Shown: positions 25,543-34,963, counted from the first letter of the stretch. The stretch is DNA of 62,267 nt from JAWXUD01 sp044432945 (GCA_044432945.1 JAWXUD010000007.1:1-62267); one strand, 5' to 3'. Numbers and translations: made by a program. The notes: generated by a model not told the origin, from the sequence alone.

Positions 25543-26253
25543 TTATTTTATTAGCTCATTCATCTTGCTTACAGCTTCTGCAAGACCTGTAAATATTGAT
25601 TTTGAGATTATGCTGTGTCCAATATTTAATTCAACAAGCCCATCAATCTCATGCATTCTGTGTACATTTTCATAGTTAAGCCCATGTCCTGCGTTAACTT
25701 TTAACCCCAGTTTTTGGGCAAACTCAGTCGCACTTTTAAGTTTTAAAAACTCACATTCTTCTTCCTCATATCCAAACGCTTCAGCGTATGAACCAGTATG
25801 AAGTTCAATAAATTTAGCACCAGTTTTTACAGAAGCCTCAACTTGTTCAATACTAGCATCAATGAACAAACTGACAATTATTCCAGCTTGAATTAATGGT
25901 GCAATAAACTCAGTAACTTTATCCAATTGACCAGCAACATCAAGCCCACCTTCTGTCGTAACCTCATTACGTTTTTCTGGAACTAGACAAATTGCGTATG
26001 GTCTTATATCTAATGCAATTTGTTGAATATCATCAGCCATCGCCATTTCAAGGTTTAATTTTGTTTTAATCTCACGAGCAAGCGTATAGATATCTTCATC
26101 AATTATGTGACGTCTATCCTCTCTAAGATGGGCAGTGATTGAACTAGCACCATTGGCCTCTGCGATAATTGCAGCTTGTTGCACATCAGGCTCAACTCCA
26201 CCTCTAGCATTTCTTAGTGTCGCAACATGATCTATATTTACTCCTAGTAACAT
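25543..26253 (-). CDS. pdxJ: Pyridoxine 5'-phosphate synthase
   Basis: Condenses 1-deoxyxylulose 5-phosphate with aminoacetone phosphate to make pyridoxine 5'-phosphate (DXP-dependent vitamin B6 route). The 236-residue TIM barrel shows LGVNIDHVATLRNARGG at the start, ITAHLREDRRHI, the catalytic-site ICLVPEKR (lysine or glutamate pair) and VNAGHGLNYENV, ELNIGHSIISKSI at the phosphate-binding end. It lies 25 bp after the murT-like gene on the same strand. pdxA and the other DXP-route genes are not in the window. Confidence 0.95.
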   Translation of the reverse strand: MLLGVNIDHVATLRNARGGVEPDVQQAAIIAEANGASSITAHLREDRRHIIDEDIYTLAREIKTKLNLEMAMADDIQQIALDIRPYAICLVPEKRNEVTTEGGLDVAGQLDKVTEFIAPLIQAGIIVSLFIDASIEQVEASVKTGAKFIELHTGSYAEAFGYEEEECEFLKLKSATEFAQKLGLKVNAGHGLNYENVHRMHEIDGLVELNIGHSIISKSIFTGLAEAVSKMNELIK

Positions 26254-26278
26254 TTTTTCTACCTCTTCTATCTATTCT

Positions 26279-27643
26279 CTATAATTTTTCTTGATTAATT
26301 TTTAATAACGCAGTATATGACGGCAAAATCGTTATTTTGTCGTTATTATCAGCCTCTTTTGATAGCAATCCAATCGCTTTTTTCAAATTTGGCTCGATAA
26401 TAATTTTGCTTGGCGAAAGACCTGCATATTTCAACCTCGTAGCCACGTCATTTGCACGTGTACCTGACGCAACAATGGTTTTTTGGGCGTTTTGAAGTTG
26501 TTCAAAATCACTGTCCCAAAGCCAAGAAATATCACGTCCGTCCGCATAATTATCGTTTATCGCTACGATTATATTTGAATTTAAGTCAACTGTTTTTAGA
26601 ACCTCACTAGCTCCTGTTGGATTCTTTATCAATTGTATAACCGTTGGGTGTCCGTTTATTTCACGCTTTTCAGTTCTGCCAAAAATCGCTTTAAAGGTAT
26701 TTAGACTCGCTTGGATTTCATCTTTCTTTAACCCATTTTCTAGAGCGAAAACAATCGCTGACAAGGCGTTGTAGGCATTATACAAGCCAGTTAGATTTGT
26801 TTTAAATTCGTCTACTTTGCCTTCATAATTTATTTTCAAAATCGAATATTCTTGATATATTTCAGCCACAGCCTCATAATTACAATCAGGTCGTTTATAA
26901 TCACATTTATCACAATAATAATGCCCTTGTTGTGCGAAGAATTGTTTATCATACTTTAATTCATTTCCGCACTTACAATTAAAAATCTCACTCGGAGCGT
27001 TAGAATTTTGATGACAATTGAATTTATATTCAACATCTTTAAACCCATAAAAAATCGCATTTCCATACTCATCAAAGGTTCTAACAATTGGATCATCAGC
27101 GTTAAGAATAAGCTTCAAATTAGGATTTTTCTTAATGCCACTTTTTATGAATTCAGCCGTAGTGTTAAGCTCACCATATCTATCAAGCTGGTCACGAAAT
27201 AGATTTGTCACGATTAAAATGTTTGCTTCAAGATTATCATACAACTTTGCAAGATAAGCTTCGTCAGTTTCTAGCACAGCATAATCGAATTTTTTAAACG
27301 GTTTGATATTTAATGCAAAAACATTCGCAATTCCAGTTAACATATTTGCACCTTTGAGGTTATGCAAAATCGATTTATTTCCATTTTTCAAAAAATGTGC
27401 AACAAGCCCAGAAGTTGTGCTTTTACCGTTAGTACCAGTGATAGTAACAACTTCGTTTTCAATATATTTTTGGCAATATTTCAAAAAATCTGGATTATAT
27501 TTCAGAGTTAGCAAGCCGACAAATGAAGTTCCTGAAGATTTGTTACGCAATTTAATCGCTAAATATGTGCAATGTGCAATAATTATTGAAATATAAAATC
27601 TTATTTTCGTTAACATCAAAATAGTCCCATGAATGTATTTCAT
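26279..27643 (-). CDS. murT: MurT-like Mur ligase (lipid II amidation, DUF1727)
   Basis: A Mur ligase family protein with the MurT C-terminal domain. It has an N-terminal hydrophobic segment, ATP-binding ITGTNGKSTTSGLVAH near residue 72, VLETDEAYLA, an inserted four-cysteine zinc ribbon (CKCG and CDKCDY around 220-250), and the DUF1727 C-terminus with PTGASEVLK and NDNYADGRDISWLWD. MurT works with the glutaminase GatD to amidate the D-Glu of lipid II. GatD is not adjacent here, which is unusual. I place the start at ATG 27643; a TTG three codons upstream and a Met nine codons downstream are alternatives. It leads the pdxJ-Cys-rich-rex operon. Confidence 0.85.
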   Translation of the reverse strand: MKYIHGTILMLTKIRFYISIIIAHCTYLAIKLRNKSSGTSFVGLLTLKYNPDFLKYCQKYIENEVVTITGTNGKSTTSGLVAHFLKNGNKSILHNLKGANMLTGIANVFALNIKPFKKFDYAVLETDEAYLAKLYDNLEANILIVTNLFRDQLDRYGELNTTAEFIKSGIKKNPNLKLILNADDPIVRTFDEYGNAIFYGFKDVEYKFNCHQNSNAPSEIFNCKCGNELKYDKQFFAQQGHYYCDKCDYKRPDCNYEAVAEIYQEYSILKINYEGKVDEFKTNLTGLYNAYNALSAIVFALENGLKKDEIQASLNTFKAIFGRTEKREINGHPTVIQLIKNPTGASEVLKTVDLNSNIIVAINDNYADGRDISWLWDSDFEQLQNAQKTIVASGTRANDVATRLKYAGLSPSKIIIEPNLKKAIGLLSKEADNNDKITILPSYTALLKINQEKL

Positions 27644-27694
27644 TTTTTTCAAAACTGTACTATTATAATATAGTATAAAAGTAAGAAATTTAAA

Positions 27695-28054
27695 ATGTTT
27701 GTATTTATCTTAATAATTTTCATAGCAGAACTAATCATCGCAATATCGTTGATAAATTGTATTGTAAAATTTAATTCAAAAATTTGCATACTTAACGAGG
27801 ATATAAGATTATTTAGACCAATTTTATCTGATGGGTTTAAAAAAATGCGAAGCTCTATTGAAATTTTACAAAATTCTATAGGTAAAATTCTTATTGCAGT
27901 GAACAAAAAGAAGCGTCAATTTACAACAAAATTAGTTTTGACAGCTTTTATGTATGCGAGCTTGGTGTTATTTAAGCGAAAATACAAAAACGCAGCATTA
28001 ATCTTTCAAGCTCTTGTAATTGTAAAAGATTATATCGACAAACTAGAATTATAA
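27695..28054 (+). CDS. Small membrane-anchored protein, unknown
   Basis: A 119-residue protein with an N-terminal transmembrane helix (2-24: VFILIIFIAELIIAISLIN), a central coiled-coil-like part, and a second hydrophobic stretch (about 80-94, VLTAFMYASLVLF) followed by a basic KRKYKN. It is strongly basic overall. It is divergent from the murT operon with a 51-bp gap and is followed after about 100 bp by the dikinase-like gene. No family recognised and no functional clue. It could be a small scaffold or a phage-like or toxin component, but none of these is supported. Confidence 0.55.
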   Translation: MFVFILIIFIAELIIAISLINCIVKFNSKICILNEDIRLFRPILSDGFKKMRSSIEILQNSIGKILIAVNKKKRQFTTKLVLTAFMYASLVLFKRKYKNAALIFQALVIVKDYIDKLEL

Positions 28055-28151
28055 TTCAGCTACATACAAAAATTAACAATTATTTTTACATAAAAAACTA
28101 CAAAATCATAAATCAATAGCAAATTATTTCATGTTTGTTTGTTTTATTTGT

Positions 28152-29798
28152 ATGAATTCATTAAGACCAAACGTCTATAATCCTAGTTTCAAGGCTCATT
28201 ATTATAAAATTGATGTTGTTGTCAACGAAGGTCTTTTTAATGGGATTATAACAGATAACAAGCCATATATGGGAAAAGAGCCTGTTTTAGTCATAAATGA
28301 TATTAATAAAGAAGATGAAGAAATTCCAATGACTAAGACCCCAAAAGGGTTTATTGCAAACACGTTTGATAGATATTTTAGTGATTATAAAATATTTTTC
28401 AAAGACACAAAAAAATATGATGACAATAATGGGGAAAATTATACAATCGCTCCGCTTTCGTCAAAAGCAAAAGCATTACGAGATAAAGCCATTATTCTTG
28501 ATAAAATTAATCATAATCAACCGCTCAATAAAACAATTGTTGCAGGTGAGGCTTCAGGCGAAATTGTTTTTAATGATAATTTTGAAGATCCAAGTCTGAC
28601 TAAAGACAATCCGATTATACTAGTTTCTAATTATAATGAGAAAATGATTTGGAAAAGGCTTCCTGAAAATGTTGTAGGGCTTGTCTTGCTTAACTCTGAT
28701 CTGAATCAATTAGAACATTTATCGAATATACTAAGAGATAGAGGACATAAAACAGTTGCCAATGTTCAAGATGAAAAATCACTAGAACAACTCAAAAATC
28801 TAGAAGGTAAATATGCTCAAATAAAATCTAAATCAAATAATATTTCTATCAAAGAAACCCAATTATCAGAAATCTCAAATGCAAAAATCAAAAAAGCAAA
28901 TCAAATCAAAATACCTAAAATGAAATATTGTGATGAGATTCTTGATTCAAAAGACTATGAGCTAAATACAGTTGGAGCAAAAGCGTATAATCTAAAATTA
29001 ATGCAAGAAATGGTAGATAATGGTGAATTAAACGATGTCATTATTCCTCCATCTATTGCTGTAACCCATGGCTATATTGAAAAATTTGGATTAGAGGAAT
29101 TTGAAAACACTGTAACACTTAGAAAAACAAAAGAATTACCTAAACTATTAGAAAAAATTAAAGAAGCTGGTATTGGGGAGGTTAAAGATTGGGTAATGAT
29201 TCGCTCCTCGTTTAATGGTGAAGATATAGATGGATATTCTGCAGCAGGATTGTATGGGTCTTATTTAGATGATATTAACAAATCGATATTTGGTGGAATT
29301 AATAGAGTTGTAAGATCTAAAGATACACCACTAGCAAAGCAATCACGTTTAGAGCATAATATTCCAGACGAAATCATTAAGCCAACAGTCATTATTCAAA
29401 AATATATTGACTCAGATTATAAATTTACTATTTATACAAAAGATGTCACAGGCTCAGATAAAAATCTAATTATAGAAATGAACAGTAAGGATCGTAGATA
29501 TAGAGGTACTAAAGACCCATATCTGATTGAATATAATAAAGATTCAAAAGAGCTAAACATCAAATCTTACGAAAGAAATGACGCAAGTTATATATTTGAT
29601 GAGAATGGTGAAGTTGTTGACTACGAAATATCACAAGACCCTTTAACGAAAGACTGGAAGACAATGAAACCAATTTTAGATAAAGTTGTTGAAAATGCAC
29701 TTGTTTTAGAGGATAAATTTGGCAAGCCTCAAGATATTGAAGGTGGGATAAAAGACGGTAAAATATATTTCTGGCAAACAAGAGCTATTGTAGAGTAA
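28152..29798 (+). CDS. Glucan-water-dikinase-like protein (PPDK/PEP-synthase ATP-grasp plus swivelling His domain)
   Basis: A 548-residue protein. Residues 11-15 are PSFKA, a variant of the [PV]-[SN]-F-x-[GAS] motif. Residues about 15-110 look beta-rich. Residues about 130-215 resemble the swivelling phosphohistidine domain, with H189 in LEHLSNILRDRG at the position of the catalytic His of SHxxIxAR. Residues about 270-548 match the PPDK N-terminal ATP-grasp domain: VGAKAYNLKLM, WVMIRSSFNGEDIDGYSAAG, and the C-terminal FGKPQDIEGGIKDGKIYFWQ, which is close to the end of plant glucan-water dikinases. A carbohydrate-binding module is not recognisable. The alternative upstream start at 28131 adds 7 residues. 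Likely substrate: a glucan or other polymer, inferred. Confidence 0.75.
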   Translation: MNSLRPNVYNPSFKAHYYKIDVVVNEGLFNGIITDNKPYMGKEPVLVINDINKEDEEIPMTKTPKGFIANTFDRYFSDYKIFFKDTKKYDDNNGENYTIAPLSSKAKALRDKAIILDKINHNQPLNKTIVAGEASGEIVFNDNFEDPSLTKDNPIILVSNYNEKMIWKRLPENVVGLVLLNSDLNQLEHLSNILRDRGHKTVANVQDEKSLEQLKNLEGKYAQIKSKSNNISIKETQLSEISNAKIKKANQIKIPKMKYCDEILDSKDYELNTVGAKAYNLKLMQEMVDNGELNDVIIPPSIAVTHGYIEKFGLEEFENTVTLRKTKELPKLLEKIKEAGIGEVKDWVMIRSSFNGEDIDGYSAAGLYGSYLDDINKSIFGGINRVVRSKDTPLAKQSRLEHNIPDEIIKPTVIIQKYIDSDYKFTIYTKDVTGSDKNLIIEMNSKDRRYRGTKDPYLIEYNKDSKELNIKSYERNDASYIFDENGEVVDYEISQDPLTKDWKTMKPILDKVVENALVLEDKFGKPQDIEGGIKDGKIYFWQTRAIVE

Positions 29799-29878
29799 CT
29801 TAAATCAAACTATACATTTTTATTCTTAAATAAAATCACCTTCAGCATTAACCATAATTTATTTACTATTAAAATAAA

Positions 29879-30460
29879 TTAGCCTTTATCAATTGCGTCA
29901 TAAATCATTCCTTTAGCTGTTTTCCAATATGCTAATTTTTCGTCATAAGTCGAACTACGCAAGAATTTTCCAGAATTTATACCATCTTTTTCAATCAATC
30001 TTTCCATAAGATTTATGCGGTTATAAACTTTTTTATTCATAATTTCAAAAGCTTCTTTTGGCTCAACTCCTGCCCCCTTAGCTAAATTCACAGCCGTAGA
30101 GAACACATCTCCCATCTCATCGCACATATGATAATAATTTCCACGAGTTTTATCTTTCTCATAAATCTCACGAGCTTCCTTAAATTCTTCCAGCTCATCA
30201 ACGATACAAACGGCTTCCTCATCTGCTGTTCTTGCAAACCCTATCTCTTTTTTGCGTTCATAAATCCTGTCAATCGTATCAAAAACATCATTCTGCACAG
30301 GATTAACCCCACGCATTAAATTATAAGCAGGTATCGTTGCTTTAGGGTTTGTCGATAAACGAGTTAACAAGTTCGTTGTTTCTAATTTCCTAGTTCTATC
30401 ATTTTTATTAGCGGTCATTGACACGTTATTTGCAGAAGTAAAATTTGGGGTTATTTTCAT
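29879..30460 (-). CDS. MazG-like nucleotide pyrophosphohydrolase
   Basis: A 193-residue protein starting KITPNFTSANN, where PNFTSA is another instance of the N-terminal PxF motif. The MazG/all-alpha NTP pyrophosphatase core lies at about 75-150, with the metal-binding helices DELEEFKEAREIYE and DEMGDVFSTAVNLAKGAG (E-x-x-E ... E-x-x-D pattern). MazG enzymes hydrolyse NTPs or (d)NTPs to monophosphates and pyrophosphate, cleaning the nucleotide pool. This one has a single domain. It follows the GH38 mannosidase on the same strand after 81 bp; no functional link visible. The 60-residue N-terminal extension is unusual for the family. Confidence 0.82.
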   Translation of the reverse strand: MKITPNFTSANNVSMTANKNDRTRKLETTNLLTRLSTNPKATIPAYNLMRGVNPVQNDVFDTIDRIYERKKEIGFARTADEEAVCIVDELEEFKEAREIYEKDKTRGNYYHMCDEMGDVFSTAVNLAKGAGVEPKEAFEIMNKKVYNRINLMERLIEKDGINSGKFLRSSTYDEKLAYWKTAKGMIYDAIDKG

Positions 30461-30541
30461 TTATAAATCCTTTTTCAAAAGTTTTTATACAGAAAAAACA
30501 AACAAGTTTTTTTTTGCTACCAAACTAAAAAAATAAATTTA

Positions 30542-32410
30542 TTAATTTTCAAAAGAAAGAGAAAACTCCGCAAAACATTTTTTCAGCATTTGAGCATCAT
30601 CAACAACAATCGGAGGTCCAGCTGGTGTTGTACGTGCTGAATTATGTGGGTTTGAAATCACCCCAACACATCTTAAAAGCGTAACGCAAAGCGAGTTTTT
30701 GACAACTTCATATTCATGAAGCCCCTTTGTTTCAATACGCACTCCTTGAGTTTTTACAAAACTTTGCATCGGAGCAAATTGAGTTTTTGCCTCCAATCCT
30801 CTCGATTTTGGCAAGCTATCAACCAACACGAAATCCTCCTCAAAACAACGTTCAGTAACCTCATCTAAATCATCTGAAACGGTTTTGACAACTGGCTCTG
30901 ACAAGATAAAACGAACCTGAGTTATATGATTTTTAATCTCATTTTCCCAGGTTATCGAGAAATTAACACCCCATTTTTGATACCTAACTTTCACATCAAA
31001 AAAATCTGTTTTAATAATGTCATCATCAAATGAAATCACGTTTGCTACTTCGATTTTATCCTCAACATCTGGAGCAAAATTATACGTATCGCCTAAATCT
31101 TTACGGCGAATAAATTCTATCTTAATATCTCTACAAAATAACGCCCCATCAACAAACTCTATTTTATCAACAATTTCAGCTTCAAAAATTCGTTTTTGCA
31201 CAAATACCTCTTGAAAATCCTCCGTCACTGGAACTCGTTGCGTATCATATAAAAGCTCATCAACAACACTAAATTCTGTCGCTAACAGTTCACAATTTTT
31301 ACATAACTCATAACTTCTAAAAACTTGAGTCTCAAACCCATAAATAGATTTAAGTTCAGCAATAATTGTGGTCGCAATTTGTTTTATTTTTTCAAATCTA
31401 ATCAAGTTTTCACGATGCACTAGATCGGTTGAACACCCATAAATCCCGTCATGTGCTTGATTTTTCAACAACAATTTATATGCATACTCAAGTATATTTT
31501 TATAATCAGCACCAAATTTTAAAGCCAAATTTTCAGCCTGTTTCAACAACTGCATACATTCAAAATTCAACTGTTTTAAATCAATTCTCGCAGAATAAAC
31601 TCCCTGCAGGACAAAGGTTTTTGTGTTATCACGCAATTCATCATTATAATGCGTTTTTTCAAAATTCTCATCGACCAAATCAAAATATTCAAATATTGAA
31701 GACAATTCAATCTCATAGTCCTCTAACAACTCATTTACAATTTCAATTTGTTCGACAATATCTCCCTCAACCCCTAAATGATCACCGCCAATAGGCAACA
31801 ACAAAACATCACCTGACTTTTCAGCAATCAAATCTAAATTAGATTTCAGAAATTCAGCCTTCTTTTCATAACTAACCTGCTGAGAAAAAATATCCATAAA
31901 ATAGCCACGGACGAGATTGACCGTTTTCACGCCATTGAACATAAATTCTGCTGGTAAATCAGGCACTCCCCGCCACAAAACACATTTATCAAGTGAAAAT
32001 TCTGTCAACAATTTTGGCATATGTTTGCTATGAGCAAAAGTGTCAGCAAAATATGCGACAAAATCCTCACACCCAAAACCTCTTGCCGTTTTTAATCCAA
32101 TTTCTAAATTCTTTTTAAACACATCTTTATTTGTCAAAAATTCATCAATCAAACAATAACAAGGCCCGATAAAAAGTTTTTTCTGCTCAATTAAATCACG
32201 CACCAAAGCCTCTTTTTCAGGTCGGATTTCTAAATAATCCAAAATTGCACCAACTTGACCATCAAAATAAAATGAAGGTATTTTCCCTGCTTCTAACAAA
32301 TCTAGAACATTGTCAAAAACTCTCAACAATCGCATTCTAAAAACTTCAAATTCTCGATACCACTCACGGTCCCAATGCGTATGCAAATATGCTATTACTT
32401 TCTTTTTCAT
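30542..32410 (-). CDS. Glycoside hydrolase family 38 (alpha-mannosidase-like)
   Basis: A 622-residue cytoplasmic glycosidase. The N-terminus YLHTHWDREWYREFE carries the zinc ligands His and Asp of the GH38 catalytic core, and the nucleophile Asp is in VAYFADTFAHSKHMPKLL. A helical middle domain has LKNQAHDGIYGCSTDLVHRE, a GH38 signature, followed by C-terminal beta domains. There is no signal peptide, so it would act on sugars or oligosaccharides taken up or released in the cell, including possible 2-O-(alpha-mannosyl)glycerate (MngB-like) or mannose-6-phosphate glycans. No transporter or other sugar gene is adjacent. It is shorter than the 850-1000 of many GH38 enzymes. Confidence 0.88.
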   Translation of the reverse strand: MKKKVIAYLHTHWDREWYREFEVFRMRLLRVFDNVLDLLEAGKIPSFYFDGQVGAILDYLEIRPEKEALVRDLIEQKKLFIGPCYCLIDEFLTNKDVFKKNLEIGLKTARGFGCEDFVAYFADTFAHSKHMPKLLTEFSLDKCVLWRGVPDLPAEFMFNGVKTVNLVRGYFMDIFSQQVSYEKKAEFLKSNLDLIAEKSGDVLLLPIGGDHLGVEGDIVEQIEIVNELLEDYEIELSSIFEYFDLVDENFEKTHYNDELRDNTKTFVLQGVYSARIDLKQLNFECMQLLKQAENLALKFGADYKNILEYAYKLLLKNQAHDGIYGCSTDLVHRENLIRFEKIKQIATTIIAELKSIYGFETQVFRSYELCKNCELLATEFSVVDELLYDTQRVPVTEDFQEVFVQKRIFEAEIVDKIEFVDGALFCRDIKIEFIRRKDLGDTYNFAPDVEDKIEVANVISFDDDIIKTDFFDVKVRYQKWGVNFSITWENEIKNHITQVRFILSEPVVKTVSDDLDEVTERCFEEDFVLVDSLPKSRGLEAKTQFAPMQSFVKTQGVRIETKGLHEYEVVKNSLCVTLLRCVGVISNPHNSARTTPAGPPIVVDDAQMLKKCFAEFSLSFEN

Positions 32411-32548
32411 TCAAATATTTTATTACATCTTCTTTATTTTGGCAAACTTTTTACACGCAAAATCTAGCTAAGTTCGGCAATTAAAAAAAATCATATATGA
32501 ATTTAGATTATATAAACAAATCAGATTTTTAAATTTAAGGGGGATATC

Positions 32549-33337
32549 ATGTTGAAGAAATTTTACACTTTTGTAATCATTTTGGGGTTTATTATCAGCG
32601 GTTCTTGCATCGAAGCACGAGTAATTCATAATAGACACGTACCTAAAAGAAATCAATACAGAACATACAACAACCCAATTCAAGTATCACAAAATTACAA
32701 ATACCCACGTGTGACAGATTTAGAAAAAAAGATTTTAGGACGATGCTATGAAAACAATGACATCAACACACGTCTAAGCAGATTAGAAAAACACGAATTC
32801 AAAAGAACATGCCCAACACTTTCATATGACGAGAGAATAGACAACCTAATAAAATCATACGAACGCCACCTAAATAGCAACATAAATTTAAAAAATCTTT
32901 CAAAAATTGAAGCGAAAATTATAGGCAGAAACTATGCCAACGAAAGCCTCGAAAATCGACTAACAAGAATTGAAACCAAAATGTTTGGAGCAGGTCAATC
33001 AGGTGACATAAAAGATAGGTTTAAATTGATAGAAAATGCGTACGGTGACTATCAAAAAATTATTGCACAAAACTCAGAAAGTCAGGCGTTTCAAGACGAT
33101 TATGATACTTGCTATCAAAACCAACAATATTATTCGACAAACAACACAAACGGCAACTGGCTAAGCAATATGAACAACAAATTCTTCGGAAGCCCAACTG
33201 GCTACACACCACAACTAGATTACTACGATTTCCCATCAAACGGTGGTACGCAAAGCACAGACTATCAAACAAACAACGGCTACTACTACAACCACTCAAA
33301 TATGGGTAGTGGAATGGGTGTCACAATTTTAGATTAG
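32549..33337 (+). CDS. Exported protein with two roughly 60-residue repeats
   Basis: A 262-residue secreted protein. A signal peptide (LKKFYTFVIILGFIISGSC) is present; GSC is not a canonical lipobox, so signal peptidase I cleavage near IEA is more likely. Two repeats follow: LEKKILGRCYENNDINTRLS (from residue 58) and IEAKIIGRNYANESLENRLT (from 120), each followed by a helix containing ERIDNLIKSYE or DRFKLIENAYG. The repeat pattern ExxIxGRxYxNxxxxxRLxRxE is one I associate with cyanobacterial and melainabacterial envelope proteins, though I cannot name the family. The C-terminus is Gln/Tyr/Asn/Gly-rich. Ribosome site AAGGGGGATATC. Function unknown. Confidence 0.75.
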   Translation: MLKKFYTFVIILGFIISGSCIEARVIHNRHVPKRNQYRTYNNPIQVSQNYKYPRVTDLEKKILGRCYENNDINTRLSRLEKHEFKRTCPTLSYDERIDNLIKSYERHLNSNINLKNLSKIEAKIIGRNYANESLENRLTRIETKMFGAGQSGDIKDRFKLIENAYGDYQKIIAQNSESQAFQDDYDTCYQNQQYYSTNNTNGNWLSNMNNKFFGSPTGYTPQLDYYDFPSNGGTQSTDYQTNNGYYYNHSNMGSGMGVTILD

Positions 33338-33440
33338 CAACCAATGTTGACTTTACAAAAGCCATCATTAAAATAATATCATACGTTTAGAGGTGTCTAA
33401 AAATGCGTTTATACGTCATAATTGTACTAAAAGAGAAGTT

Positions 33441-33938
33441 ATGCCTTTTAGATATCGACTACAAAAAATATTGGATTTCCGTATTCATAAGAAAGAAGAA
33501 CAAATTTTTGTCGTTCAAAAAGCACAACAGGCACTATATCAAGCAGAAGATAATATTCGCAAAAACGATGAAGACATAAGACAAACCAAAATTAATATGC
33601 GTCAAAGCGACCCAATGATGTATGAAAGTTACGACAAATTCCTAAACCATCTTTGGGAAAAAGCAGAGAAACTCGAAATACTACGAGCTAAGGCAGAACA
33701 AGCTTTAGAAAACGAAAAACAAATTCTAATAAAACTGGAACAAGCAGTAAAAGTATTAGAAAAACACAAAGAAAAAAATAAAGAAGCTTATCTTGAAGAA
33801 GAAAAAGCTGAAGAATTAAAAAGATATTCTGAACTAGGTGTAACAAGATACTTTCACCAGTCAAAAGAAAAAATCGAAGAAGAAGAACAAGAAATTTTAA
33901 GAGAATTAGCAATATTAGATCAAGTAGAGGATAGTTAA
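33441..33938 (+). CDS. fliJ: FliJ-like flagellar protein
   Basis: A 165-residue, almost wholly helical protein. From ATG 33441 the start MPFRYRLQKILDFRIHKKEE is that of FliJ, which works with the FliI ATPase of the flagellar type III export apparatus as a chaperone-escort. Two long Glu/Lys/Gln-rich helices follow (coiled coil). An in-frame ATG 16 codons upstream gives an N-terminal extension without family similarity. It is the first gene of a fliJ-fliK-flg operon; the next gene begins right after its stop. FliI and the remaining export genes are elsewhere. Confidence 0.82.
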   Translation: MPFRYRLQKILDFRIHKKEEQIFVVQKAQQALYQAEDNIRKNDEDIRQTKINMRQSDPMMYESYDKFLNHLWEKAEKLEILRAKAEQALENEKQILIKLEQAVKVLEKHKEKNKEAYLEEEKAEELKRYSELGVTRYFHQSKEKIEEEEQEILRELAILDQVEDS

Positions 33939-34961
33939 ATGAATATAGATTCAAATACATCATCATCAACAGCAACATTAACAAAAAACACAAACAACAC
34001 TAGTAAAAATAGTGAAACTAATAACAAAAATAATCAAACAAGCTTTGAAGCTGAATTACAAAACTTTGATAATTCAAAAACCAATATCGACAACGAAACT
34101 TCTGCTAGATCAGAAGAAACTCGTAATGAAAATAACACAGAGAACAAAAACATTCAAAACGCTATAAACAACGAAACGTTCAACAAAGAAACTATTACTA
34201 ACAAAAATAATAGTGAAAATAAAAACGTAAAAAATTCACTAAATAACGAAATATTAAATTCACTTAACGCAAACATCAATGAGATTGAAAGCAGTCTAGT
34301 TAACTCTGAACTAGATACGACTTTATACACTGATATGAGTGAAAACAACAGCGTCTTGAATTCTAATTACATTAATAATACAAATATAATTAATACAGAA
34401 GACATCTTATCCGAAAACATCAAAGAACTGACAAATGTTCAAGATTTAATGAGCAATGCAAAAAACAATGTGGTTTCAAGCTTATCTGATTACGCAACAA
34501 TGGAAAGTGCATTCTCATACGATAGTAACAGCATGCAGATGAGTGATGGCGATGCTTTATTTTTTGCAGACATGATAAAAAACAACGAAGGCATCACTAC
34601 ACAAAGTTTAGCTCAAAATCTTCAACAAATTGCTGAAGAAGGAACTGAACAATTAGCAAAAAGCTCACAGGTTTCATCAGCTTTAATGGAAAAATTAAGC
34701 GAATCACTAAAGACAAATCAACCATTTAGAATTGAGTTTGACAGTGATTTATCAGTTGTCATGAAAGTAAATAAAGATGGTAGTATAATGGCAAACTTTA
34801 TACCAGGTGACAAAGCCGTTGAACAATATTTGAAAAACAATATTTCTTTATTGAAACAACGTTTTGATGAAGAAGATTTATCGTATAGCGACTTGAGTTA
34901 TAGCAACTCACGTGAACAATCTAAAGAAAAACAGAAAGAAAAACATAGGGAGAATAACTAG
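33939..34961 (+). CDS. fliK: FliK-like flagellar hook-length control protein
   Basis: A 340-residue protein. Residues 1-230 are Asn/Ser/Thr/Glu-rich and disordered, and residues about 235-310 form a compact C-terminal domain resembling the Flg_hook (FliK C-terminal) domain: KTNQPFRIEFDSDLSVVMKV followed by NFIPGDKAVEQYLKNNISLL. The order (disordered ruler plus C-terminal switch domain interacting with FlhB) matches FliK. It lies in an operon with fliJ (0 bp) and a hook-basal-body gene (2 bp). The sequence is AT-rich and compositionally extreme. Identity is supported by context and the C-terminus, not by the N-terminus. Confidence 0.7.
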   Translation: MNIDSNTSSSTATLTKNTNNTSKNSETNNKNNQTSFEAELQNFDNSKTNIDNETSARSEETRNENNTENKNIQNAINNETFNKETITNKNNSENKNVKNSLNNEILNSLNANINEIESSLVNSELDTTLYTDMSENNSVLNSNYINNTNIINTEDILSENIKELTNVQDLMSNAKNNVVSSLSDYATMESAFSYDSNSMQMSDGDALFFADMIKNNEGITTQSLAQNLQQIAEEGTEQLAKSSQVSSALMEKLSESLKTNQPFRIEFDSDLSVVMKVNKDGSIMANFIPGDKAVEQYLKNNISLLKQRFDEEDLSYSDLSYSNSREQSKEKQKEKHRENN

Positions 34962-34963
34962 AT

